From contig CANTFG010000087.1 of NCBI GenBank assembly GCA_947652605.1, positions 20,516 through 84,515 of the forward strand: a DNA stretch of 64,000 nt. The letters are read 5' to 3'. Position numbers and translations under genes: made by a program. Below the pieces are notes generated by a model. That model was not told the origin of the DNA. It did no database searches and was given only the letters and a program-made list of their open reading frames with translations. The DNA comes from Elmis aenea. Its lineage: Eukaryota > Arthropoda > Insecta > Coleoptera > Elmidae. Below are positions 39,305 to 51,003 of the stretch, in pieces; position 1 is the stretch's first letter; every line of letters starts with the position of its first letter.

Positions 39305-39436
39305 GCACAAAATTCAACTAAAAATTGGACAATAATATTGCACTGTTTGGAGTATCAAGAAAAAATATTTTGCAATATATTGGCGCAATAATATTGATCA
39401 TGTAGGGGCCGCTTTAAAGACATAGTAGACACATAT
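39305..39436 (+). pseudogene. P-element-like transposase, piece 1
   Basis: A short plus-strand stretch with NWTIILHCLEYQEKIF and, in a shifted frame, FKDIVDTY. The pieces fit P-element transposases just upstream of the segment that continues at 43548, with the ATAT duplication of the LARD between them. Its left neighbour is the Harbinger first exon; the N-terminal P-element portion is missing. Confidence 0.5.
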
Positions 39437-40071
39437 TGTAACAGCCCGCCTGAGATCAATCATTTTATTTTATATCAATGTTATTTCATTTACTTTTAAA
39501 TGAATAACATTGCAACAAATGCTGATGCATCAGTTACTAAAACACGTAACACTTCAAAAGGGCCAAGTTATGAGGATTTCAACTTTAGTAAAAACACATT
39601 AACCTTAAAATATTACGGTCATAACTTGGGTCCTACAAGCCTACAACGCCAGCATTTGGGTTTCGTCAGTCAACAAACGATTGGTTGATGAATTTTTACA
39701 TGATAAGTAGAACAAACTACTCGCACAAATATGTGTTTATAGGAAAGAATGACAAAGATGCAACAACAATAAAAAAAGGGACAGCAACAGGGAACCTAAA
39801 ATCTTGAGACGATCGCACCGATAGTTAAGTTCCAACCCCCGAGAAATGTACAGCCAGTCGAAAAATAAAGGAGTTTGTTGTTAAAATTGTTGTGTTTTAT
39901 TTGTTCTTACTGTGTACTAATTGCTCTAGACCTGTGTACTACGTAAAACAACGTTTGAGGGTCCAACTACGTTACAAAGACGATCACGAGCCATAATTAA
40001 CAACAATAAATATAAGAGTAATAAGTACTCTTCCACAACAGTGCGGCCTATGTACAGTACGGCCCGTCACA
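39437..40071 (+). repeat. 5' LTR of the LARD
   Basis: 635 bp. Contains a 62-codon ORF (39500-39688) that is duplicated in the other LTR and has no recognisable domain. An AATAAA lies at about 39863. Confidence 0.85.
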
Positions 40072-41679
40072 GATGTTGCCGCGAGACCAGGATGGAGTTT
40101 TAAAATTTACACACAGTAAGAAAATTTAAATATTTGTGAGTGAAAATGTAGTACGAAAAACCGATTATGGGGGGGAAGATAAAAAGTGAATGAATTCCGA
40201 AGAATTGTACCTGTTGTGAATTTAACCGTTTAAGGTTTTGTAATCTTGGTAAAGTTAACAAATATAAGTGCAGTATATGGAAATGGATTGAGAGATAACA
40301 ATTTTGGTTGTTTTCGCTGAGGGAAGTAAAATGTTATCGATGTTCAGCAATCAAGGGCAAAATTTGGACAGCAGCACCTGGTCAGCTCCAGGTGAGCACC
40401 AGGTCAGTAACAGGCCAGCAGAACACTAACCGGTAACGCCGCTAATTGATACAGGTAGGTCAGTGCGGTGTTTTGTACGAAAAGAAAATAATAATGTGCA
40501 GTGCAGAATCTAAAAAGAAGTGAGTGATGTGCAACGTTTATTCTAAAACTCCTATTGAAAACTATTGTTAGTTTACTTATTCTAGAAACCGGATGATTTT
40601 CTTAACATTCGCTAAATAACCGTAACAAAAGAAATGCTTATTGTAAATACGAATTCCTATACATCTATGTAATTGGAATCCGTACGCTATCTTTTATAGC
40701 CCAAAATGCTAAACCTGTGTGATTTTGTTTATTTGTGAATAATTAAAAGGTATATTAATGTGCATTATTGAAAATGAATTGTTTGAAACAGATCGAGGGT
40801 GTTTCGAAATTTTGTGCATAACTGTAACAGCCACGTGCGTACAGTCATATTTCTTGTCAGTTCACTGTTGTTTATTGCTTTAGGGTACAAGAATTGGAGT
40901 TGTAAAAAAATATACTATTTCAGAAACATTATCGGTCTGTGTTCCAGGTCAGGTACTAAGTTTTAAAGCATTTTGTGTAGAAAAACATCTGTTTTCTTTA
41001 AGTAGGACACAAATTAATGTAAACATTACCGAAAACTAGGAATTTTAACTGATTGAAAATAATTAAGTTAAGAGAATATTTATTTCACTGATTTGTAAAA
41101 GTTATAATTTTACTTTAATGGCTACAATGTTTTAATTATGAATATTTTAACAAATTACAGAACCATGTAGGTATTTAAAGGTACGAGGTTCCCAACAATA
41201 TTTGGTAAAATTTTTGCGATATCTGCGTGCTTGGCGTTTATTGTTCGGCGTACAACAAGGTGAGTTTATAAAATGATTTTGTGTAAATGTGTGAGCGAAC
41301 GATTTTATAATCCCATTTCATTTAATGTTATTTTGATTGCAACACGATTGTATCAGATCTGAAGCTATCGGACAAACTGGCAACAGTGACTTACAACAAC
41401 GGCTACTGCCACCATCAGAATTACATCTGAATTGCAAAAAAAAAAAATAATATCGTGTGCATTTTGTACACAACGAGGGATAATCCAGTGTGAATACCCA
41501 CTGCGATAATAAAAAAAAAATTAAAAAAAAAAAATCAGATGTATAACGGAAAAAAAAAAATAGCAGCCAGATGTACTCCTGATGCGACTTTTAACCACCA
41601 ACAAATATCAGATTTGTTTCAGATATGCTACAAAAAAAATCGGATGCATTATGATATGTTAAAAAAAAAAAAAAAAAAA

Positions 41680-42650
41680 AAAACACACACACACAGCGAG
41701 GGATACAGTGTGAATACCCACTGATAAATATAACTTAAAATAAAAAACAGTCAGTTGCATTGTGAAAAAAAAAAGAGTAGCAGTCAGACTAATTTCTGAT
41801 GACAGGAAAAAAAAACTTGACTTGATTTTTATCCGAACCAGGACTACAAGTCTTCCTTGCGTCCGTCGCGGGGAGCTGGACTTGTTTTCCTACACATGCT
41901 AAATTTTACTTGTCATTTTCTTGAGGATTTTTCCTGGCGTTTGCGCTGGGAGCTGAAGCCCAAGAAAGTTCATTGACGCTGGTCTTCTTGGCGAGTAATC
42001 GCTGAGAGCTGAACATTTAACGAATCAAAATTATTGACTGTACTTGAACGATATTCTTGTTAATGCAACGGAGCCATTACACTCCGTTGAATAACAACAA
42101 TCCAACTGAAGACTGTAAAAAAAAAAAAAAAAAACAGCGAGGGATACAGTGTGAATACCCACTGATAAATATAACTTAAAATAAAAAACAGTCAGATGCA
42201 TTGCGAAAAAAAAAGAAAAGTAGCAGTCAGACTTATTTCTGATGGGGAAAAAAAAAAAAAACTTGACTTTTGATTTTTATCCGAACCAGGACTACAAGTC
42301 TTCCTTGCGTCCGTCGCGGGGAGCTGGACTTGTTTTCCTACACATACAAATTTTACTTGTCATTTTCTTGAGGATTTTTCCTGGCGTTTTGCGCTGGGAG
42401 TTGAAGCCCAAGAAATTTCATTGACGCTGGTCTTCTTGGCGAGTAATCGCTGAGAGCTGGACTGTGCGTTCTTTTGTTTATCAAAATTTTCGGTACTAGT
42501 TCTTCCTGGCGAATCTCTCGCTGGGAGCTGAACATTTCACGAATCAAAATTATTGACTGTACTTGAACGATATTATTGTTAATGCAACGGAGCCATTACA
42601 CTCTGTTCAATAACAACATCCCCACTGACGACTGTACTTAATTGATATTA
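41680..42650. repeat. Tandem duplication inside the LARD
   Basis: A block of about 440 bp beginning CAGCGAGGGATACAGTGTGA and containing ATCCGAACCAGGACTACAAG and GCGGGGAGCTGGACTTGTTT occurs at about 41694 and again at about 42135. The second copy has an additional ~75 bp with another GCTGGGAGCTGAA phrase. Poly(A) runs mark each junction. Confidence 0.75.
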
Positions 42651-42912
42651 ATTTTAACCAACACGGAGCATTTATACTCCGTCAAATCACAACAATAACA
42701 CCAACTACCGAAATGGTAGAGATATGAGAATGCTTGCAATTAATTGCAGTAAATAAACCATTTATAAGATTAAAAAAAAAAAAAAAATAATAAAATCTTT
42801 ATTTTGGATACGATCAAAACAAAATAAAAAAAAAAACAGTAAGAGTGAAAGCACACCCGCAATGGATTCGGCGGTATTGCTAAATAGCAAACCACCGAAC
42901 CCAGGGGGGGAA

Positions 42913-43547
42913 TGTAACAGCCCGCCTGAGATCAATCATTTTATTTTATTTCAATGTTATTTCATTTACTTTTAAATGAATAACATTGCAACAAATGCTG
43001 ATGCATCAGTTACTAAAACACGTAACACTTCAAAAGGGCCAAGTTATGAGGATTTCAACTTTAGTAAAAACACATTAACCTTAAAATATTACGGTCATAA
43101 CTTGGGTCCTACAAGCCTACAACGCCAGCATTTGGGTTTCGTCAGTCAACAAACGATTGGTTGATGAATTTTTACATGATAAGTAGAACAAACTACTCGC
43201 ACAAATATGTGTTTATAGGAAAGAATGACAAAGATGCAACAACAATAAAAAAAGGGACAGCAACAGGGAACCTAAAATCTTGAGACGATCGCACCGATAG
43301 TTAAGTTCCAACCCCCGAGAAATGTACAGCCAGTCGAAAAATAAAGGAGTTTGTTGTTAAAATTGTTGTGTTTTATTTGTTCTTACTGTGTACTAATTGC
43401 TCTAGACCTGTGTACTACGTAAAACAACGTTTGAGGGTCCAACTACGTTACAAAGACGATCACGAGCCATAATTAACAACAATAAATATAAGAGTAATAA
43501 GTACTCTTCCACAACAGTGCGGCCTATGTACAGTACGGCCCGTCACA
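42913..43547 (+). repeat. 3' LTR of the LARD
   Basis: 635 bp; differs from the 5' copy at one position (TTTATTTCAATG versus TTTATATCAATG). Followed by the ATAT duplication. Confidence 0.85.
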
Positions 43548-44358
43548 ATATCATATAGATAAACAAAGTATAACCGCTCGCGCTTTATGTAAAATAACGG
43601 ATTCGCACATTTCCCCCAATCCCTTTCAAAAACTTTCCTGTAAGCTAGCTTTGCAAGTGTTAAGTCACAGCATGGCGGCAGCAATTCGGACTTGTATTGG
43701 CACTGGGCAACTTAAAAGTGAAACGGCATTATACACTGCCGAATTTTTAGATTTAATGGACTAGACATTCGATTGTCTTAACAGTAGATATCGCTTTCAT
43801 AAAAACCCATATAACTGCGCAATTTCCGAACGCACACCACTAGTATGGGAAACCTTAGAAAAAGCCAAAGATTATTTCATGAAAGTAGATAAAATTAATT
43901 CAAAAGGAAAAATATCTCGCCCACCTTGTTTTAATGGTCTTGTTTTCAGCATAAACGCCATTCAGCTGATCTATAAAAATATTCTTGAGAAAGAGTACGA
44001 TTATATTTTGACATCAAGACTGAACCAAGATGTGTTAGAAAATTTGTTTTCTATCATTAGACAACGTGGAGGATATAATAGAAATCCAACAGCACGAGTT
44101 TTTCGAACGTCATTTAGAATTAATACTGTAATGAATTTAATGAAACCGCCCGAATCCGCCAACTGCGAGGAAGACGACGATGAGTTTATGCCGATAGAAA
44201 TACCTCAACAATTACCATCTACATGTATGTCACTAGATTCTACTGTAGTATCTGACAAAGATAGCATGTCTTCCACATCTTCAACCCTATCATCTTCTAG
44301 TGTTGTATCTGTTAAATTAGAGGACTGTTCGGTTACATATTTTGCAGGTTATTTAATT
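43548..44358 (+). pseudogene. P-element-like transposase, piece 2
   Basis: A readable frame with ITARALCKITDSHI, LALQVLSHSMAAAIR, TAEFLDLMD, then a single in-frame TAG (43761), then FDCLNSRY and an open frame (43879-44403) with RPPCFNGLVFSINAIQLIY, SRLNQDVLENLFSIIRQRGG and NRNPTARVFRTSFR, the hallmark C-terminal blocks of P-element/THAP9 transposases. It ends at VTYFAGYLI where the gypsy LTR begins (44359). A serine-rich insertion (SSTSSTLSSSSVVS) lies before that. Confidence 0.7.
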
Positions 44359-45813
44359 TGTTACGTTACTATTGTCCGATTGGGAGTTAGGTCCCATGAG
44401 TAGTAGTTTCGGCTTATTTTAGTAGCTCCAGTGTCTAGTATATTTTCACGCATGTCAATTGGTATTGTCTACCGTTCACGCACTTCCGGTTATTGTCTGG
44501 TTTGGTGATACACCTGTGATTTGTGCAGGGTGAATATCCAGGGAAATATTGTAAATTTTGGTGGATCTCGACTTTTGTAGTCACGCGTACGGCGAATTTG
44601 GTCCAGCCAAATAAAACCGTTGGATTATTTAGCGGCACATAAAACAGGTAAATCTTTTCTTCAAGCCACGTGAAAATTGGAGGTTATCTTACATTTCGTT
44701 TCTTTTTAGGTGTTTACGTTTCGTACTTAAATTGGCTGATATTTCGTTTGTGTAACGTTTGGATGTACGTTTTGCTTTGAGCTGGAGGTTAAGCTCAGTC
44801 CTTTTCTCCAAGTTTCGTTTAACGTTGTGATCGGACGTTTGATACTCCGTTGAAGATTGGTTCCGTGGATGTTTATCTGTTAGTTTGGACTACGGACAGC
44901 AGTTCCGGCCCTCTTCTCTTTCATCGTGCCTTCGGCGGCTCATCGAAAGCTAAGCTTACATATTTAAGCCCCGACTAGCTACGTTCTTAATATTTTTATT
45001 ATCTTACGTTAACTATTGTAGAGCCCTCAGCTCGTACTATAGTTAGTTCACTGTTTTGCTTTGGCGTTATGTATTAACGTTTAGTTCATTACGTTGTATT
45101 TTTGCTAGTGTCATTTATTAACGTTTAAATCAATTCTTATATTGTTGTTAACAGGACCTTACGTCCATGATACATCCTACGTTCTCAACAACCTTTGAGT
45201 GGCTTTGGTGTCACTAAATTCTTATTTGAAAGCTACGATTAATAAGTTAGAGACCGTTTTCGGTTTGCAAGGTATTTTTTATTTACGTTACCGCTTGGCG
45301 ATTTTACTGCCACAGTTTTGATAGGTTGGAGAGCTCTTCCACTTTATTGACGTTGTGTTATCAGTCTTACATACAGGTATAAATATATGTTGGTGTTTTT
45401 TTATATAGGTACTTGCAAACCCCGGAACAGGACCGATCTTATTTCGTCGTACATATTTTATTTAGGTTTAATTATAACGAAGGGTTTCTTCGTAGTGGCC
45501 TTCTAAGTCTGTTGAGGCGAGGACCATTTTATTGTCAAGTGCGTTCTATATTTTGTTTGTTATTTTCATTTTTGTGTTTGGTGTTATTAAAGGCATATAC
45601 CGTTCAAGCCTACGAGTTCTTTTATTTCTTTCCTTAGGTTTTTTCGCTATTTTACCTTACAGAATAAATAGTGTGGCGCCCTTTTGATATCTACAAGTTT
45701 AGTTCTAATCTGGACCTACCCCTTCTCGTCTGACTTAGCCGCGAGTCCGAATCACCCGTTCTTGTTGTACGAGTATAGGCTTTCTTTATTAAGTGGCCGA
45801 TATTCGTGTAACA
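44359..45813 (+). repeat. 5' LTR of the complete gypsy element
   Basis: 1455 bp. Short ORFs within it recur in the 3' LTR and are not genes. Confidence 0.85.
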
Positions 45814-46426
45814 AAATTGACGCCCAACATTAGGGGCCTTGTGTAACTAAACCTTATTGGCCTTGTATAACTAAACTTTATTCCTTTAGTGACTTGTCTG
45901 ATAATTGCCTTTATTCTTTTTAAATAGCAACTTAGACTATTTTTCTAAAATTTTATTTCTTGCTACGTGTGTTGCATATATCTAGGCGTTCCTAATAAAT
46001 GCAAGCATACATTTACCCTAGCTTCGCGACGATTCTTTAGGTTTTGACTCCTCTGCTGGACGTTTTCGTTGTTACTACCTGGTTTTCGGGATTTCTGATA
46101 CACAGGGTGGAACAACAATTTTGCACTTTTTTTTTTTATTGGTTCTATAGATTCCTTAGGTGGTTCTATGCAATTTAGCACATTTTCTATATACAGAGCC
46201 AGTAAAAATTCTTGTCCAAATTTTCTTTTATCGCTTTTTAGGTTTTTGGAAGTCTTTTGCGACCAGACTTGATACGTAGGTACAGTTTCGGTCAAAAATT
46301 TAGTCCAAATAATTTTTTTTCTCTTTTAGGCTATTTAGTTGCTTTTTCTTTCTTTTTGGGTTGTTTTCTTCCTTCTCGAAGGAAAGTTAATTACTTGTTA
46401 TACTTTACTGATCTTGACTAGATACA
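45814..46426 (+). other. Leader of the complete gypsy element
   Basis: About 610 bp between the LTR and gag. It begins with AAATTGACGCCCAACATTAG, a plausible primer binding site offset by a few bases, and repeats the phrase GGGGCCTTGTGTAACTAAAC/TTGGCCTTGTATAACTAAAC. No ORF supported; the minus-strand frame at 45963-46295 has no similarity. Confidence 0.6.
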
Positions 46427-47818
46427 ATGGCACCGTCGTGCATTTGGAAAGATTTTATTGACTCTCTGAATCAAGTTGAGCTCGCGTATGAGTTAACGAG
46501 CCGTGGTTTTCCGTCCGCTACAGTAGCCGAGATGAGAAAGTCAGTTCGTGGCGTGCTTAAATTGGATTCAGAAAAATCGCTATCGCAAGTTGCCTATACT
46601 GTTGAGTTTAAAGACGATAGTGCAGCTATTACTAGAAATTTAATTGAGTTAGAATCGGCACTTCAAACTTTTGAAGGTGATACGAAATCTACGTGCTTCC
46701 GCCGAACATCGGCGCTGATGAAACATACTGATCGACGCCTTGAACTCGCTAACCCGACTACCGGCGAGATGAAAAGTCAACTTAATGCGCTTCGACTGCG
46801 TGCGCTTGAGCTTAAATCAGATTTCGAAAACGCTTACAAACGCGCGTTACGCGATCAGACTGTTCCACCAACCACAAGTACTCCGCTTCGTAATGCGGTG
46901 ACACATGCGTCAGATGACTCGTCCGACGAAGGCGATATTCTAGTTCCTCCGGTTTCTCAAATATTTTCTGCAAGGTTTGTTCCTGTCTCGAAATGGGGCA
47001 TTACGTTTAGTGGACGAAGCGATGCTTCCGTTAGCTCTTTCTTGGAACGTGTTGAAGAACTAAGAATAGCGCGTAATGTTACTACCTCTCAATTATTTTT
47101 TTCGGCCATCGACCTGTTTGAAGGCGATGCTCTTCTATGGTATCGTTCGGTGCGTGAGGATATTCGCGATTGGACTTCTCTAGTCATTAATCTTCGTCAA
47201 GCATTTTTACCATCGGATTATGACGAGAGATTGAGACAAGAAATCTACAATCGCTTACAAGGATCTTCCGAACGCCCAACCTTATTTGTCGCTGCGATGC
47301 GTAATTTATTTCGCAGATTGACCTTCATTCCTTCTGAGTCTGAACAACTTCATCGTATTATCGGTAATCTACGTCCTAAATATTCGCAAAGCTTACTTTT
47401 CCAACAACCGACTACCTTTACTAAACTCGTTTCCTTGTTACGCACGTTAGAGGATGCAGAGATTCGAAATCGACGTTTTGAACCTCGATCTGGATCCGAA
47501 CCTTTGCTGGAACCTGACTTAGCGTGTGCGCAACGATCTTCTCGCCAACGTGTCGATAAAGTTGATGTTCCTTCTTCTCTTGAACGTACTAAACCTGTCG
47601 CGTCTCTTTCTACCTCGACTACGGTATGTTCAAAGACTGTTCCTGTTTCTTCTTCTAAACCTCTCGCTTCCATGACGTGCTGGAATTGTGGGAAAACCGG
47701 TCATGTTTCTCCTTCTTGTCCCCAACCCCAGAAACGTCATTGTTATAAGTGTGGCCAACCGAACCACACTACTCGGACTTGTCCGAAATGTAACAGTAAT
47801 AAGCCTTCGGAAAACTAA
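46427..47818 (+). CDS. Gag polyprotein of the complete gypsy element
   Basis: A 463-residue Gag. Residues about 185-310 form the capsid-like retrotransposon Gag domain (KWGITFSGRSDASVSSFLER, GDALLWYRSVREDI, LRQAFLPSDYDERLRQEI). Two CCHC zinc knuckles sit at the C-terminus, CWNCGKTGHVSPSC (about 417-430) and CYKCGQPNHTTRTC (about 438-451). It packages the element RNA into virus-like particles. The stop lies at 47816-47818; the pol frame is at -1 relative to gag and open upstream into gag, so Gag-Pol is probably made by -1 frameshifting near the GGAAAAC before the stop. Confidence 0.85.
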   Translation: MAPSCIWKDFIDSLNQVELAYELTSRGFPSATVAEMRKSVRGVLKLDSEKSLSQVAYTVEFKDDSAAITRNLIELESALQTFEGDTKSTCFRRTSALMKHTDRRLELANPTTGEMKSQLNALRLRALELKSDFENAYKRALRDQTVPPTTSTPLRNAVTHASDDSSDEGDILVPPVSQIFSARFVPVSKWGITFSGRSDASVSSFLERVEELRIARNVTTSQLFFSAIDLFEGDALLWYRSVREDIRDWTSLVINLRQAFLPSDYDERLRQEIYNRLQGSSERPTLFVAAMRNLFRRLTFIPSESEQLHRIIGNLRPKYSQSLLFQQPTTFTKLVSLLRTLEDAEIRNRRFEPRSGSEPLLEPDLACAQRSSRQRVDKVDVPSSLERTKPVASLSTSTTVCSKTVPVSSSKPLASMTCWNCGKTGHVSPSCPQPQKRHCYKCGQPNHTTRTCPKCNSNKPSEN

Positions 47819-47838
47819 CTTGTGAGTCGTCGACCCGA

Positions 47839-50800
47839 GTGACTGACTCACCTTTCTCTTCTAGTACTGCAATCTCGGATTCCTTTTCTGACTTAGACAT
47901 TCGATCTAAATTCGCTTTAGATTTTCTTTTAGCTTCTTCTGAGGGTGACGAACGCCCTTATTTATCTGTAGAGATTTTTGGGAAAACTTTTCTAGGTCTA
48001 TTAGACTCTGGTGCTTCCCGTACTATACTTGGTCGTTCCGGTTGGGACGTACTCAAGTCTTTTGATTTAACTTTGTTGCCTTCTTCGATTCCTGAGTGTA
48101 CTGTCGCTAATGGCGTATCCTGTTCCGTCTTGGGATTACTTTGTGTTCCTGTAGTAGTAGAGAAACGCGTTGTCCTGACAGAAATTCTAGTTATACCTTC
48201 GCTACCTCATTCTCTTATCTTAGGTGTTGACTTTTGGAAGAAATTGGGAATCATTCCCAATATCCGTAATGGAGGATGGACGTTTAGCGATAGGAAAGAG
48301 CTAGAAATTGCTTCCATTACTGACCATAGTCACTTGGACTCAAGGCAGATGTCTCTTCTTTCTTCGTTGCTTAGGGATATCTTTTCTGTTATGAAACCGA
48401 CTTTAGGATGCACGAACCTTGTTGAACACGAAATTCGTACTACCGCTGAACCCATCAAACAGCGTTACTACCCTATCTCCCCAGCACTACAAAAGTTTGT
48501 GGATGCTGAAATGAACGCCATGCTGGAGCAAGGTGTTATCGAACCATCACAGTCACCGTGGGCGTCACCCATTGTGCTTGTCAAAAAGAAAGATAGTACT
48601 TATAGGTTCTGTGTGGACTATCGCAAGGTAAACAAAGTCACTGAACGTGATGCGTATCCTCTTCCATATATATCTAATATTCTAGATCGTCTACGTGACG
48701 CTAAGTTTCTTTCTAGTTTGGATATTAAAACTGCTTATTGGCAGATTCCTGTTAAAGCTGAGTCTAGACCTATTACTGCCTTTACTGTACCAAATAGAGG
48801 TTTATTTCAGTTCCGACGCCTTCCCTTTGGGTTACATAATTCTCCAGCCACGTGGCAACGGCTGATCGACCGCGTTATCGGCGCAGACCTAGAACCTCAT
48901 GTCTTTGTCTATCTCGATGATATTGTCATAGTCACGAATGACTTTGATAAGCACTTGGACGTCCTTCGGGAAGTCTTCAAACGACTTGTGGACGCTGGTC
49001 TTACTGTTCGTCGAGATAAATGTTACTTTTGCCGTCCCGAATTACGCTATCTCGGTTATGTTGTCGATAAACAGGGTTTACATGTGGACCCAGAAAAAGT
49101 TTCTGCTATTCTTAACTTACCTATTCCTACTTCCGTTACTGAAGTACGTCGTGTCCTAGGAATGGCATCGTGGTACCGACGTTTTATTCCTAATTTCTCT
49201 ACCGTTGTGTCTCCTATTACTTCTCTTACTAAAAAGAATGCTAACTTTCTTTGGAGTGACGAATGTCAACTAGCTTTTACGGCCATTAAGGAAGCTCTTA
49301 TTGCTGCTCCAATTCTTAGCTGTCCTGATTTTAACAAGGAGTTTACTATTCAGACTGATGCCTCAGATTATGGTGTAGGTGCTATCTTGACCCAAACGCA
49401 TGATGACGGCGAACATGCAGTTAGTTATATTAGCTGTTCGTTGCAGAAAGCAGCGCGTAATTATAGCACCACGGAAAAAGAATGTCTCGCAGTCGTATGG
49501 GCCATAGAAAAATTCCGACCATATATCGAAGGTGCTCACTTTACTGTGGTCACTGACCACCACTCCTTGATTTGGCTTAATAATCTTAAGGATCCTTCTG
49601 GACGCCTTGCTCGGTGGAGCGTACGACTACAGCAGTACGACTTCACAATAGTCCATCGCAAGGGCAAAGATCATGTCGTTCCAGATACTTTGTCTCGTTC
49701 TGTTCCTAAACTTGATGTCGTGGAACCTGCCACTATTCTTCCTCCACTTCAGACTTCTGATGAGTGGTATTGTCGCTTACGTACCTCTATCGAAACCAAC
49801 CCGGATAAATATCCTGTTTGGCGTGTCGACAATGGTAAGGTCTTTAAGTATACTTCTCCTCGTATTCGTGGGCTCGATCCGGAATGCGATAACTGGAAGT
49901 TTGTTGTTCCTACGGAACTTCGTCGAGATCTCATCAATGAGAACCATGACTTACCAACTGCCGGTCACGCTGGTGTGTTCAAAACGTTTGAGCGTTTGGC
50001 CACACGTTACTATTGGCCTAAAATGAGATCCTCTGTTGCCAGATATGTCCGGAGATGTGCAGTTTGTGCCGCACATAAGGTAGAACAGAAGAAACCTTAT
50101 GGTTTTATGGTACCTCGTGCTAAACCTTCTCGTCCTTGGCAGTTCCTCTGCATCGATATTGTAGGACCTCTTCCTCGTTCGCCTAAAGGCTATACCTTTA
50201 TTCTTGTTGTCGCTGATTGCTTTACTAAATACTCTTGCTTCTTTCCTCTTCGTCGTGCTACAGCTGCTACGGTTTGTCGCGCTGTAGAAGATGAAATTTT
50301 TTTAGTTTATGGTACACCGCAGTACATTATCTGTGATAATGGTGTACAATTTCGTAGTAGAGAGTTTGGCTCTCTATGTGAAAGCTATCGCTGTAAAATT
50401 CTATTCAATGCTCCTTACCATCCGCAAGCTAATCCTGCAGAACGCATTAACCGCGTACTAAAAACTATGCTTTCTTCGTATGTTGCGGATAACCACCGAA
50501 AGTGGGATTCGCTATTGCCAAAAGTTGCGTGTGCTATTCGCACGTCCAAACATGAAGTAATTGGTCACTCTCCTTTCTTTGCTAACTTCGGACGTGAGCA
50601 CCATCTATATGGAGATCACATGGGACGACCACCCGATCTCAATGAACCGATCGAAGACCCTGATCGTACTGTTGACGAACCTGGCTTACGAACGAAAGGC
50701 ATAGAACAACTTCGTTTGGATATCAAGGATCGATTGAACAAGGCTTACGAACAAGCTAGCCGACGTTACAATCTTCGTCGACGCCCAGTCGAGTTTGCTG

Positions 50801-51003
50801 TAAACTCACTTGTGTGGCGCAGGAACTTTGCTTTATCCAACGCCGCTGCTTACATCAACGCCAAACTCGCTGCGAAATTTATTGGTCCCTTTACTGTTTT
50901 GAAACGTGTGTCTCCTTGGACTTACCAGTTAGCTGACGAGTCTGGTAAAGACGTAGGCACCTGGCATGTTCAAGATATGAAGCCTTATCTCGCTGAAGAC
51001 TAA
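47839..51003 (+). CDS. Pol polyprotein of the complete gypsy element
   Basis: An uninterrupted frame of about 1054 codons. Domains in order: aspartic protease (LLDSGAS, about residue 55), reverse transcriptase (FCVDYRKVN, catalytic YLDD at about 356), RNase H (QTDASDYGVG at about 503, then TEKECLAVVWA and TDHHSL), integrase zinc domain (HAGVFK..CAVCAAHK, about 709-743) and core (Asp in CIDIVGP about 771, Asp in CDNGVQF about 832, Glu in PAERINR about 866), and a C-terminal part ending YLAED. The first codon here is GTG; there is no upstream ATG in frame, consistent with expression by frameshift from gag. No lesions found. Confidence 0.9.
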   Translation: MTDSPFSSSTAISDSFSDLDIRSKFALDFLLASSEGDERPYLSVEIFGKTFLGLLDSGASRTILGRSGWDVLKSFDLTLLPSSIPECTVANGVSCSVLGLLCVPVVVEKRVVLTEILVIPSLPHSLILGVDFWKKLGIIPNIRNGGWTFSDRKELEIASITDHSHLDSRQMSLLSSLLRDIFSVMKPTLGCTNLVEHEIRTTAEPIKQRYYPISPALQKFVDAEMNAMLEQGVIEPSQSPWASPIVLVKKKDSTYRFCVDYRKVNKVTERDAYPLPYISNILDRLRDAKFLSSLDIKTAYWQIPVKAESRPITAFTVPNRGLFQFRRLPFGLHNSPATWQRLIDRVIGADLEPHVFVYLDDIVIVTNDFDKHLDVLREVFKRLVDAGLTVRRDKCYFCRPELRYLGYVVDKQGLHVDPEKVSAILNLPIPTSVTEVRRVLGMASWYRRFIPNFSTVVSPITSLTKKNANFLWSDECQLAFTAIKEALIAAPILSCPDFNKEFTIQTDASDYGVGAILTQTHDDGEHAVSYISCSLQKAARNYSTTEKECLAVVWAIEKFRPYIEGAHFTVVTDHHSLIWLNNLKDPSGRLARWSVRLQQYDFTIVHRKGKDHVVPDTLSRSVPKLDVVEPATILPPLQTSDEWYCRLRTSIETNPDKYPVWRVDNGKVFKYTSPRIRGLDPECDNWKFVVPTELRRDLINENHDLPTAGHAGVFKTFERLATRYYWPKMRSSVARYVRRCAVCAAHKVEQKKPYGFMVPRAKPSRPWQFLCIDIVGPLPRSPKGYTFILVVADCFTKYSCFFPLRRATAATVCRAVEDEIFLVYGTPQYIICDNGVQFRSREFGSLCESYRCKILFNAPYHPQANPAERINRVLKTMLSSYVADNHRKWDSLLPKVACAIRTSKHEVIGHSPFFANFGREHHLYGDHMGRPPDLNEPIEDPDRTVDEPGLRTKGIEQLRLDIKDRLNKAYEQASRRYNLRRRPVEFAVNSLVWRRNFALSNAAAYINAKLAAKFIGPFTVLKRVSPWTYQLADESGKDVGTWHVQDMKPYLAED

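Larger units (their letters stand above)
39437..43547 (+). mobile_element. Non-coding LTR retrotransposon (LARD-type)
   Basis: Two 635 bp LTRs (39437-40071 and 42913-43547; TGTAACAGCCCGCC..GCCCGTCACA) differ at about one base. ATAT flanks both ends. A polypurine tract CCAGGGGGGGAA lies before the 3' LTR. The 2.84 kb interior contains no frame with similarity to gag or pol, so it must depend on another element's enzymes. The G-rich tract and LTR ends are reminiscent of BEL/Pao, but no coding sequence proves this. Confidence 0.85.

Noticed and set aside
39500..39688. 62-codon ORF, repeated at 42976-43164
   Set aside because: Lies in both LTRs of the LARD; duplication reflects the LTRs and no domain is recognisable.
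45413..45637. 74-93 codon frames, repeated at 53198-53479
   Set aside because: Located within both LTRs of the complete gypsy element; hydrophobic low-complexity translation.
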